From assembly GCA_019359715.1 (NCBI GenBank), contig JAHHGS010000120.1, positions 1 through 34,827 on the forward strand: DNA of 34,827 nucleotides, written 5' to 3'. Below are positions 1 through 7,121 of the stretch, one piece after another. The stretch's first letter is position 1. Every line of letters begins with the position of its first letter. The position numbers were made by a program, and so were the translations under genes. Below the pieces are notes generated by a model. The model was not told the DNA's origin. It did not search any database and was given only the letters and a program-made list of their open reading frames with translations. Source of the stretch: Aphanocapsa sp. GSE-SYN-MK-11-07L (GTDB taxonomy: Bacteria; Cyanobacteriota; Cyanobacteriia; Thermosynechococcales; Thermosynechococcaceae).

Positions 1-2
1 TC

Positions 3-896
3 AAACAAACCTTCATCATCCCGGAAGGAGCCAGATCCCTCCAGTTCACCCTCACCGGCATCGACCTCGATGCCAGCGACCTCGCCCCTGGAGATGCCTT
101 TGAAGCCGCCCTGCTGGATGCCCAAACTCATCAATCCCTGGTCGGCACCGCGATCGGACTGACCCAGACCGATGCCTTCTTGAATCTGCAACACACCGGC
201 AACGCCTACTTTAGCGATCGGGTTTCCCTGGCCGGTCTGTCCACCTCCGGCAACCTGGCCAACTTGACCGGCCGCACCGTCAAAGTAGACCTGACGGGCA
301 TTGCTGCCGGTACGCAAGCCACCCTCTACTTCGACCTGCTGGGGTTTGGCAGCCAAGCTGGTTCCGTCAGCATCGACAATGTGCGGATTCTCACCAGCGC
401 CGAGATCCCCCCGATCGCCGGTAACGACACCGCCACCACCGTTCAGGGCACTGCTGTCCTCATCCCCGTCCTGGCCAACGACAGCGATGCCGATGGCAGC
501 CTTAACCCAGCCAGTATCGAAATTGCCACCGCTGCCAGCCACGGCACCGTCAGCCCCACCGCCGCCGGACAACTGCACTATCTGCCCCACCCCGGCTTCG
601 TCGGTACCGACAGCTTTACCTACCAGGTGCAAGACGACAGCGGCAACCTGTCTAACCTGGCCACCGTCAGCGTCACCGTCAGCAATGCCGCCCCCGTCCT
701 GGTCAGCCTCACCTCCGACCCCAGCCTGAGTGAAGGCACCTCGGCTCGGTTTGCGGCCGTGGCCAGCGACCCCGGTCATGATCCTCTCACCTACACCTGG
801 AACTTCGGCGATGGCAGCATCGCAACTGGGGCGATATTCAACCATAACTACGCCGACAATAGCGTAGTAGTCAGTGAATCGTTACAGCAACCGTGA
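3..896 (+). CDS. Large surface protein with Ig-like and PKD domains, 3' part only
   Basis: The reading frame is open through the left window edge, so the start lies upstream; codons begin at base 3. The visible part has a beta-rich stretch, then a cadherin/VCBS-like Ig domain (DTATTVQGTAV, then VLANDSDADG, then GTDSFTYQVQDDSGN, about bases 425-690), then a PKD domain (LTYTWNFGDGS, about 790-820). Such domains are stacked in secreted or cell-surface adhesins of cyanobacteria. The PKD domain should continue after YADN with an alternating T-V-T strand; instead it reads SVVVSESLQQP and stops. A short T-V-T strand reappears in another frame at about 874-895. I infer a frameshifted or truncated 3' end, by mutation or assembly error. 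The domain calls are firm; substrate or partner is unknown. Confidence 0.8.
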   Translation, partial: KQTFIIPEGARSLQFTLTGIDLDASDLAPGDAFEAALLDAQTHQSLVGTAIGLTQTDAFLNLQHTGNAYFSDRVSLAGLSTSGNLANLTGRTVKVDLTGIAAGTQATLYFDLLGFGSQAGSVSIDNVRILTSAEIPPIAGNDTATTVQGTAVLIPVLANDSDADGSLNPASIEIATAASHGTVSPTAAGQLHYLPHPGFVGTDSFTYQVQDDSGNLSNLATVSVTVSNAAPVLVSLTSDPSLSEGTSARFAAVASDPGHDPLTYTWNFGDGSIATGAIFNHNYADNSVVVSESLQQP

Positions 897-925
897 CGAC
901 TCACGTCTCTCAGCTAGAGAAGCGT

Positions 926-1267
926 TCATCGCGGTGAAGTTGTGCGGAAATGTTTTGCTAACATTGGCATCAGCTTTTGCAAATTAGCATTGCCCGTTAC
1001 CATCATTTCTTCGCCCATCTTTTTAATCTCTGGATCGCTTGATTTCATTGCTTCTTTGCCCATTTGCACCATCTTGACGTTAGCCATAAAGATTTCACTT
1101 AAATCGTAAAAATCATCTGAGGGAACATGAGCCTGCGCGAGCATAATTGGTGCAGTTGACCGCGTAAAACGAACTGAATTTTGGCTCAGGGTTTCAGCTT
1201 TTGCTTGGGTTGCTAATGCCAACATCAGGATGCTGAATAGAGCTGAAATCTTGAAAATTGTCCGCAT
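926..1267 (-). CDS. Small secreted protein, DUF4142/DUF305-like helical domain
   Basis: A protein of 113 aa if it starts at the ATG at 1267, which has AGAGG about 9 nt upstream; an upstream in-frame start at 1369 has no such support and would bury the signal peptide. The N-terminus MRTIFKISALF plus a hydrophobic run ending in ATQAKA is a signal peptide, so the product is exported. The mature part (KMVQMGKEAMKSSDPEIKK, then GEEMM and NLQKLMPML) resembles the ferritin-like helical repeats of DUF4142 and DUF305 proteins, though it is shorter. The histidines usual in DUF305 are not evident. Function is unknown. It is convergent with the broken surface protein on its left. Confidence 0.7.
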   Translation of the reverse strand: MRTIFKISALFSILMLALATQAKAETLSQNSVRFTRSTAPIMLAQAHVPSDDFYDLSEIFMANVKMVQMGKEAMKSSDPEIKKMGEEMMVTGNANLQKLMPMLAKHFRTTSPR

Positions 1268-1537
1268 AGATTTAACCTCTGGATCGGTATAGTTTTTGGG
1301 CAGATTAGGATCAAATAGAGTGCTCTTAAATAGATGGTGAGCACTGATTACTGCCGCCTGTATGAACAAAACAATACTGAGCTAATCTGAGGATTTGCTG
1401 AGTTGAAGTTGCAGGTTGACTGAGAAAGTTAATAAGCGATCCGAATTGCGATTAGGAGATTAGTCTATTCAAATGCTCCGCCTGTGGATTTGGGCAGGAT
1501 GATAGGATGACCAGGATTAATCTTAGGAGACGAAAGA

Positions 1538-2398
1538 ATGCTGCCAGGCTTGCTAGAGTTGGCCAAATCAGTTGGCTGGGGCGCGGCTGATATTTTGCAA
1601 AGCTATTATCACAGCGATCGCGACCTGAAGATTCAAAAGCAAGACACTGAGCCTGTAACGGCGGCTGACTTGGCAGTTAACAGCTATATTTTGGAGCGCC
1701 TGCAAGCCGAACTCGACCCGCAGCAATTTGGCTATTTGACTGAAGAAACTTGGCAACCAGGGCCGCCCTTCTCCCAACCCTACGTCTGGATTGTTGACCC
1801 CTTGGATGGCACGCGTGACTTTATCCAAAAAACGGGGGAGTATGCCGTGCATATTGCTTTAGTCAAAGCAGGACGACCTGTTTTGGCCGTCGTGGCCTGG
1901 CCAGAGGCAGGCAAGCTCTACTTCGCCACCAGTGGCGCAGGAGCTTACATAGAAACCCGCGTTGGCGAAGCCTCTCAGAATGAGAATCGCCAAGTCAAAC
2001 CCCTCGCTGTCTCAAAATGCGCTCAGCCAGAAGCAATGCGGCTGGTGGTTAGCCGCAGCCACCGCGACCAGCGGTTTAACAACCTGCTAGAACGCCTCCC
2101 TCAAACCCAGCAAACCTTTGTTGGCAGCGTTGGCTGCAAAATTGCCACCATCGTGGAACAGCAGGCTGAAATTTACCTTTCTCTGACGACTAAATCAGCT
2201 CCCAAGGACTGGGATCTGGCCGCCCCGGAGTTGATTTTGACGGAAGCAGGCGGGCAGTTTAGCCATTTTGACCTGACTCCACTGGTTTATAACCAGGGCG
2301 ATGTCAGTCAATGGGGTGGATTTCTGGCCAGCAATGGGCAGGGCCATGCTCAACTCTGTGAGCAGATTCAAGCCATTTTGCAGGAGCTTGAGGCTTAA
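1538..2398 (+). CDS. Inositol monophosphatase-family phosphatase, CysQ-like
   Basis: This 286-aa protein has the Mg-dependent, Li-sensitive phosphatase signature: TAAD at 41-44, EE at 69-70, DPLDGTRDF at 87-95 (metal-binding Asp87, Asp90) and DWDLAAPE at 224-231. Length and motif spacing match 3'(2'),5'-bisphosphate nucleotidases (CysQ), which hydrolyse PAP/PAPS by-products of sulfate assimilation in the cytoplasm. Related inositol-1-phosphatases share the same motifs, so the substrate is inferred. The start is set by AGGAG a few bases upstream of the ATG. It stands alone and faces the FMN reductase across a hairpin-forming spacer. Confidence 0.88.
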   Translation: MLPGLLELAKSVGWGAADILQSYYHSDRDLKIQKQDTEPVTAADLAVNSYILERLQAELDPQQFGYLTEETWQPGPPFSQPYVWIVDPLDGTRDFIQKTGEYAVHIALVKAGRPVLAVVAWPEAGKLYFATSGAGAYIETRVGEASQNENRQVKPLAVSKCAQPEAMRLVVSRSHRDQRFNNLLERLPQTQQTFVGSVGCKIATIVEQQAEIYLSLTTKSAPKDWDLAAPELILTEAGGQFSHFDLTPLVYNQGDVSQWGGFLASNGQGHAQLCEQIQAILQELEA

Positions 2399-2430
2399 GG
2401 AGATTGCTGGCAAAAAAGTTAACCGCTGGC

Positions 2431-2480
2431 TTCGACTACGCTCAGCCAGCCGTGCCCTGAGCGCAGTCGAAGGGCACGGC
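2431..2480. repeat. Two overlapping inverted repeats between convergent genes
   Basis: Stem A pairs 2431-2445 with 2457-2471 (14 of 15 positions; arm TTCGACTACGCTCAG). Stem B pairs 2449-2457 with 2472-2480 perfectly (GCCGTGCCC with GGGCACGGC). The arms interleave, so only one can form at a time. The element sits between two convergent stop codons and may act as a bidirectional terminator, although no T-tract follows. The TTCGACTACGCTCAG motif also looks like a dispersed cyanobacterial repeat, which I cannot verify here. Confidence 0.6.
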
Positions 2481-2510
2481 TCGAAGGGTAAAATCTTTCT
2501 AAGAAATCTC

Positions 2511-3062
2511 CTAAGCTCTCAGTTTGCGGGTGTTATCAATCAAGCTGGTCGCAAATCGATCAAGCCGTTCCGATAAGTCTTTGTCAAGCAGTTTGCCATC
2601 GGGGGTAAATGCTCGCCAGGCTTGCCCGACGGCAACTTGCTCAGGAATCACCCAGGCGTGTACCCAGCGCATGACAACCCGTAATTCATTCAGGGCGTTG
2701 CTGTTGGCTGACCCACCCAAAACGCTGATCAGCCCGGTAACTTTACCGCTGAGCTGATCAAAGCTCATCAGGTCGAGGGCATTTTTGAGCACGCCGCTAG
2801 CGCCACCATGATATTCCGGTGTGGACAAGACCAAGCCGTCGGCCTGCTGAACCGTCTGCCGCAGTTTTTCAACATCGGGATAGTCTGAGTACTCTTTGTC
2901 ACCATTGCAAAAGGGTAAATTTAACTGCCGCAGATCGAGAATTTGCACAGTTGCTCCCAGCGCTTGCAGGCGATCGCCTGTTAAAGACAGCAACTGTTGG
3001 CTATAGGATTGAGGACGTAAACTGCCGCCAATCCCGACAATTTTGATCGGTGAACTGTTCAT
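2511..3062 (-). CDS. NADPH-dependent FMN reductase family protein
   Basis: This 183-aa flavodoxin-fold protein carries the family hallmarks: GIGGSLRPQSYS near the N-terminus for FMN phosphate binding, and LSTPEYHGGASGVLKNALDL in the middle. Members reduce FMN, azo compounds, quinones or chromate using NAD(P)H in the cytoplasm; the substrate cannot be told from sequence. I prefer the ATG at 3062, preceded by AGAGG about 8 nt upstream and placing GSLR at the usual depth. An in-frame ATG at 3089 also has AGAGG upstream and would add nine residues. It is convergent with the CysQ-like gene and divergent from the pseudouridine synthase. Confidence 0.88.
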   Translation of the reverse strand: MNSSPIKIVGIGGSLRPQSYSQQLLSLTGDRLQALGATVQILDLRQLNLPFCNGDKEYSDYPDVEKLRQTVQQADGLVLSTPEYHGGASGVLKNALDLMSFDQLSGKVTGLISVLGGSANSNALNELRVVMRWVHAWVIPEQVAVGQAWRAFTPDGKLLDKDLSERLDRFATSLIDNTRKLRA

Positions 3063-3168
3063 GCAAAATGCCTCTAGGTTTGTCGCCATCGCTGACCTCT
3101 AAAACAAAGTCATAACGACTATGAATAAGATAGCGTCTTTAAACTCATTTGTGTCAAATTGACCGATC

Positions 3169-4086
3169 GTGAATCAAGGCTGGACGTATCAAGAGCAGGT
3201 AAAGCAGGGTGGGCAGACCGTTCTGGCTTACTACAGCGATCGCTACCGCCATTCCAGCCCCGCCGAGTGGCGATCGCGGATTAAGGCTGGGCAGATTCTG
3301 CTGGCAGGACAACCGACAGCGGCAGACACGGTTTTACAGGCTGGGCAATTGCTCACCTACCACCGCTTGCCCTGGCTGGAGCCAGAGGTGCCTTTAGGGT
3401 TTGAAGTTCTCTACGCAGACCTGGATTTGCTGGTTGTGGCGAAGCCAGCCGGACTGCCGGTTTTGCCGGGCGGCGGCTTTTTAGAACATACGCTGCTCTG
3501 GCAACTGCAATTGCGCTATCCCCAGGATACGCCAGTCCCGATTCATCGCTTAGGGCGGGGAACTTCTGGGCTGTTGCTGTTAGCCCGATCGCCCCGCGCC
3601 AAATCGGTGCTCAGCCAGCAGATGCGCCAAAGCACATTAGATCAAAAGCGGCAAATCCGCAAAACCTATCGGGCATTGGTGGGTGGTGGTTCCCTCCCCG
3701 ATCACTTTTGTATCACCCAGGCGATCGGTAAAGTGGCTCACCCGACTTTGGGCTATCTCTACGCGGCCAATGACAGCGGAAAATTTGCCTACAGCGAATG
3801 TCGCGTCCTCAAGCGCAGCGCCACAACAACGCTGCTAGAAGTGACGATTTTGACCGGGCGACCCCACCAAATTCGGATTCACTTGGCAGCGATCGGCTAC
3901 CCACTCGTGGGTGACCCGCTGTATGGCCCCGGTGGAGGGGCAGCGGATTGGGCGATCGCCGCAGCCATCATGCCTGGTGATGGTGGCTATTACTTACATG
4001 CGGCTGATCTTGCTTTTAGCCATCCTCAAACCGGTGAGGCGATGCATATTTTCTGCCCCCCGCCGCCAGAGCTAAGGGATTCCTAG
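3169..4086 (+). CDS. RluA-family pseudouridine synthase
   Basis: A 305-aa protein with an N-terminal S4-like segment (about 35-70) and an RluA/RsuA catalytic domain: DLLVVAKPAGLPVLPGG at about 86-102, IHRLGRGTSGLLLLARS at 125-141, then GRPHQIRIHLAAIGYPLVGDPLYG. It should isomerise uridines in rRNA or tRNA. In classical RluA members the catalytic Asp is the last residue of HRLD; here that residue is Gly129. I have a vague memory of similar motifs in plant and cyanobacterial relatives but cannot confirm it. The start is GTG at 3169 without a clear Shine-Dalgarno. Its end faces the exostosin-like gene, 23 bp away. Confidence 0.85.
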   Translation: MNQGWTYQEQVKQGGQTVLAYYSDRYRHSSPAEWRSRIKAGQILLAGQPTAADTVLQAGQLLTYHRLPWLEPEVPLGFEVLYADLDLLVVAKPAGLPVLPGGGFLEHTLLWQLQLRYPQDTPVPIHRLGRGTSGLLLLARSPRAKSVLSQQMRQSTLDQKRQIRKTYRALVGGGSLPDHFCITQAIGKVAHPTLGYLYAANDSGKFAYSECRVLKRSATTTLLEVTILTGRPHQIRIHLAAIGYPLVGDPLYGPGGGAADWAIAAAIMPGDGGYYLHAADLAFSHPQTGEAMHIFCPPPPELRDS

Positions 4087-4109
4087 ACCAGTTGATTCAG
4101 CAAAAAATA

Positions 4110-4994
4110 TTAACCACCCAAGAGCTGCTTGTCGGGCGCTATGCTATTTCCCGCCAGCAATTTTTCAATTTCTGCCTCTAATAAATCTTTCGGGATTGTT
4201 AACCGCGATCGGCAAAGATGGTAGTTGTGCTCAGCATCTTCCCTTGACCAAGTCATGTTACTCAGCGGCGTGGCAATGGTCTGAAACCGGAACCCATCGT
4301 AGGCTGAGCAATCACTTTCAATCACCGGGATCGCACCACACATCACCGCTTCAAAAAACCGATAGGTCCAAACATAATCGCCATTCGGGCAGAGAACAAA
4401 TTCAGCCTTGGCCATCAGCTTAAAGTACTCGTCATCCCAGGCTTTAATTGGGTAACTTCTGCCCCGTTGCGACGACCAGAGGACAATATCGTTGCACTGG
4501 TGTTTGGCCGCTTTGGGAATATATTTAATCCCTAGCTCTTGGGCCAGTTTTAACTTAATCCGCGACCATAAATTGGGCTGAATCCAACTGTCTAAATCGA
4601 ACTGGGTGCCAGGATAATTGCGATCGAGCAGGTTTTCAAAAAATGTCCGGCGCTGACCCGTTACCAAACCGGCAAACACAAATCGGCTCTCTCTCTGTTT
4701 TGGCCAGAGTTCCCGACAGTAGTCAAAGATGGCATGGGGATAAACCAGCGATCGCTGAATTGAACCCACCGATGTTTTCAGCTCTGAGTGGGAAATTTTT
4801 AATCCTGAGAGGACTGGCATCGGATCTTGAGTAATTGTGTATTTCGCTCCAAACTTTTGCTTGAGCAGTGAAAATTTTGCTTGATCTTCTGGGGACAGAC
4901 AAACCTGATAATCTGTCTCCATGATCGCGTGGGCCAAACGCACGCTCTGAATATAGTTAAAAGGGAGGTTAAGGCGGAAAGATGTAGGCAACAT
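4110..4994 (-). CDS. Exostosin-like (GT47-type) glycosyltransferase
   Basis: A 294-aa protein whose C-terminal half carries the exostosin-like block at 199-227: FVLCPNGDYVWTYRFFEAV followed by MCGAIPVIES. This matches the nucleotide-sugar-binding region of GT47 and related transferases. There is no signal peptide, so it probably acts in the cytoplasm on surface polysaccharide or glycan building. The ATG at 4994 is supported by AAGGAG 5 nt upstream. No other polysaccharide gene lies beside it. The family is likely; donor and acceptor are unknown. Confidence 0.7.
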   Translation of the reverse strand: MLPTSFRLNLPFNYIQSVRLAHAIMETDYQVCLSPEDQAKFSLLKQKFGAKYTITQDPMPVLSGLKISHSELKTSVGSIQRSLVYPHAIFDYCRELWPKQRESRFVFAGLVTGQRRTFFENLLDRNYPGTQFDLDSWIQPNLWSRIKLKLAQELGIKYIPKAAKHQCNDIVLWSSQRGRSYPIKAWDDEYFKLMAKAEFVLCPNGDYVWTYRFFEAVMCGAIPVIESDCSAYDGFRFQTIATPLSNMTWSREDAEHNYHLCRSRLTIPKDLLEAEIEKLLAGNSIAPDKQLLGG

Positions 4995-5201
4995 TGCACT
5001 CCTTGAACGAGATTCATCTCACCCTATTCTTCTACATAGCCGCCCGATTGCTCGAAATGGCTAAAGTCGAGCTTAGACGAGACGACTTGAGCAGCAGTTG
5101 AGAGCATCGTCTTGCCGTAGTTTCTGCCGCGAACAGGATAATCTGAGCGGCAGGCGCTATAAGATCCAATCATTCAAGAATGCCAGGAGCGAACAGCCAA
5201 G

Positions 5202-5792
5202 ATGAAAGGAAGTTGGTCAGGACTGGGCTGGATGTTGACCCTAGCGATGCTGGCACCGTTGCCGATCGCGGCTCAAGTTGCGACCCCATCAGCCCGTACC
5301 TACGACTTGTTAGGGATAACCTTTAAGCCAGCCGTTAGCTTTTCGGAACCAACGGCGGTCAAAACTGGGGTGGCAGTTCTCTACCCGGCGACAGCGACTC
5401 CCGGCAATGAAGACTTTCGGGTGACATTAATTGACATGCCCCCCAACAACCTGCAAGAAAACATGGATGATACAGAACTCAGCCAGTGGGTGCGGTTTTC
5501 GCTCTTGAACTCTTCTGCGCAGCCAGACGCGATCGTTGAGCGAACAATCCTTGGCAAACGTTTAACTGGAGATGCTCAATTCCGCCGCTCTAGGCGACCC
5601 ACCTATGAAGAAATATATATTCTGCCCCTCTCAACCGGGCATCAACTCGTTGTTTCCTTTGAAGCGAGCGCCCAATTGCCGTTAGAAAAAGTAGAATCCC
5701 TGATCAGCACTGTCGCTCAATCCATGCAAGAACTGCCTCCTAAGTCTAAGGAATGGAAAAATAGCTACCAATGGCAGAAGCAAAAAAAATGA
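5202..5792 (+). CDS. Secreted protein of unknown function
   Basis: A 196-aa protein with a clear signal peptide (MKGSWSGLGWMLTLAMLAP, then LPIAAQ with a cleavage site near residue 24). The mature part has alternating hydrophobic strands (FRVTLIDMPP, GHQLVVSFEASA) and a basic C-terminus ending in KQKK. I recognise no named family; the pattern suggests a small beta-sandwich periplasmic or lumenal protein. AGGAG lies about 12 nt before the ATG, a rather long spacing. The 207 bp upstream hold no gene I can support. Confidence 0.65.
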   Translation: MKGSWSGLGWMLTLAMLAPLPIAAQVATPSARTYDLLGITFKPAVSFSEPTAVKTGVAVLYPATATPGNEDFRVTLIDMPPNNLQENMDDTELSQWVRFSLLNSSAQPDAIVERTILGKRLTGDAQFRRSRRPTYEEIYILPLSTGHQLVVSFEASAQLPLEKVESLISTVAQSMQELPPKSKEWKNSYQWQKQKK

Positions 5793-5918
5793 GCTGGGTT
5801 TGGTGATGATGGATAATAACTGGAACAGTTTCTTTGCCGTTGCAACGCAGTCCATCGATCAGCGATCGCCCGTCATATTCACCTGAATCAAGCCTGAGCA
5901 AAAAACCTTAATATCATC

Positions 5919-6272
5919 ATGCCGTTAATCAAAGTCCAAACCTCTGTGGTAGCCCCAGCCACAACTGCGATCGAATCTCTCCTCAAAGACCTCTCCAAGA
6001 GCTTGTCTAAGCACTTGGGTAAACCTGAGTCCTATGTGATGACTGCCTTTGAAGCTGGCGTGCCGATGACCTTTGCTGGGACTGCTGACCCAACCTGCTA
6101 TATCGAAATCAAGAGCGTTGGCACAATGGGAGATGCCAAAACGAAAGCGATGAGCCAAGACTTTTGTGCCCAGATTCAAGCATCGTTGGGGGTGCCTCCC
6201 AACCGAACTTACATTGAGTTTGCTGACTCACCGGGAGGGATGTGGGGTTGGAATGGTTCCACGTTTGGCTGA
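5919..6272 (+). CDS. MIF/phenylpyruvate tautomerase-family protein
   Basis: This 117-aa protein has the length and landmarks of macrophage migration inhibitory factor homologues. Pro2 becomes the N-terminal catalytic base once Met is removed (MPLIKVQTS). The GKPESYV block at 34-40 contains the conserved Lys, and MTFAGTADPTCYIEIKSVG matches the second half of the active site. The family forms trimers that tautomerise enol/keto phenylpyruvate-like substrates; the physiological substrate in cyanobacteria is not known. Its last 64 bp overlap the 3' end of the convergent fibrillin-like gene. Confidence 0.9.
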   Translation: MPLIKVQTSVVAPATTAIESLLKDLSKSLSKHLGKPESYVMTAFEAGVPMTFAGTADPTCYIEIKSVGTMGDAKTKAMSQDFCAQIQASLGVPPNRTYIEFADSPGGMWGWNGSTFG

Positions 6273-6982
6273 ACTTCAGGCGCTTTCGTCCACAGGGCTA
6301 GCCCGCCTCCTCTGCCTCTGGCCGCTACAAACTGATCCTGAACCAGGAAGTAGCTGAAAAATGCCTGCTCTTTTAATGGCTGCTGATGGAAGCTGGCTGC
6401 TTTCTTGCGCCCATTCCGAATATAGCCCTGATAGACGGATCGCCCCCATAGCAATAGAGTCATCTGGGTAAAGTCAAAAGAGATGATGTTATTTTTGTCC
6501 CAAAATCGCATCGGCCCATTCAGGCGGAACTGCAAGCTGCCGACTTGAACCTGATTCAGAATCGTTCCGATCGCCCCTGGTGGCTGCTCTGGGTTTGGGG
6601 GATCTGCGATCGGGGCGTTTGCTGTGTAGGCAAGATTAATCTTGAGCCAAGTCGGCAAGAATCTTCCTGCTCCTAGCACGATGCCAGCGCGTTGGCGACT
6701 TTTCTTGGTGCCTGTAATAAACCCTAATCGCCAACTCCCTAAGAGCTGCTGCGGTAGATGGCTGAGCTTGTCCTGCTTAGCCGCTTTTTCGGCCTGCAAA
6801 AGCGCAGTCACGATCGCCCCCGGTCTGGGTAAATCGACTTTCTCGCCTGCTAGGGCCTGAGCAGCGTGCTGAAGCACCTCTAAATAATCACTTCCCACCA
6901 AAATTCCTTGAATAATATTTAGTCTTCTGTCAATTAAGCTTTGAGCAGTTCTGAGCCAAGAGTTCACCGCCACGCAACGCAC
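6209..6982 (-). CDS. Plastid-lipid-associated protein/fibrillin (PAP) family
   Basis: A 257-aa protein with the PAP/fibrillin pattern: an N-terminal helical region, LLGSWRLGFITGTKKSRQ at the start of the lipocalin-like barrel, a central LQFRLNGPMRFWDKNNIIS, and ARGRGGGLALW near the C-terminus. Fibrillins bind lipids or carotenoids and associate with thylakoids and plastoglobule-like bodies. The start is GTG at 6982 with AGGAG 4 nt upstream. The C-terminal tail (about 20 residues) is read opposite the end of the MIF-like gene, an unusually long convergent overlap. Confidence 0.78.
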   Translation of the reverse strand: MRCVAVNSWLRTAQSLIDRRLNIIQGILVGSDYLEVLQHAAQALAGEKVDLPRPGAIVTALLQAEKAAKQDKLSHLPQQLLGSWRLGFITGTKKSRQRAGIVLGAGRFLPTWLKINLAYTANAPIADPPNPEQPPGAIGTILNQVQVGSLQFRLNGPMRFWDKNNIISFDFTQMTLLLWGRSVYQGYIRNGRKKAASFHQQPLKEQAFFSYFLVQDQFVAARGRGGGLALWTKAPEVQPNVEPFQPHIPPGESANSM

Positions 6983-7121
6983 TCATCTCCTAGAACTAAC
7001 TTAACGGAGGTTTCAACCTGATTGTAAAAATTTTCCTCGTCACCGTAATGGATCTGAACCAGGGTTAGATAGAAAATCTGTCTGAAGTCACCATCAAGGA
7101 CGCTATGGATACAATATTTTC

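Noticed and set aside
301-729. 142-aa plus-strand frame inside the Ig-domain gene
   Set aside because: Pro/Ser/Ala-rich shadow caused by GC-rich third positions of the true frame.
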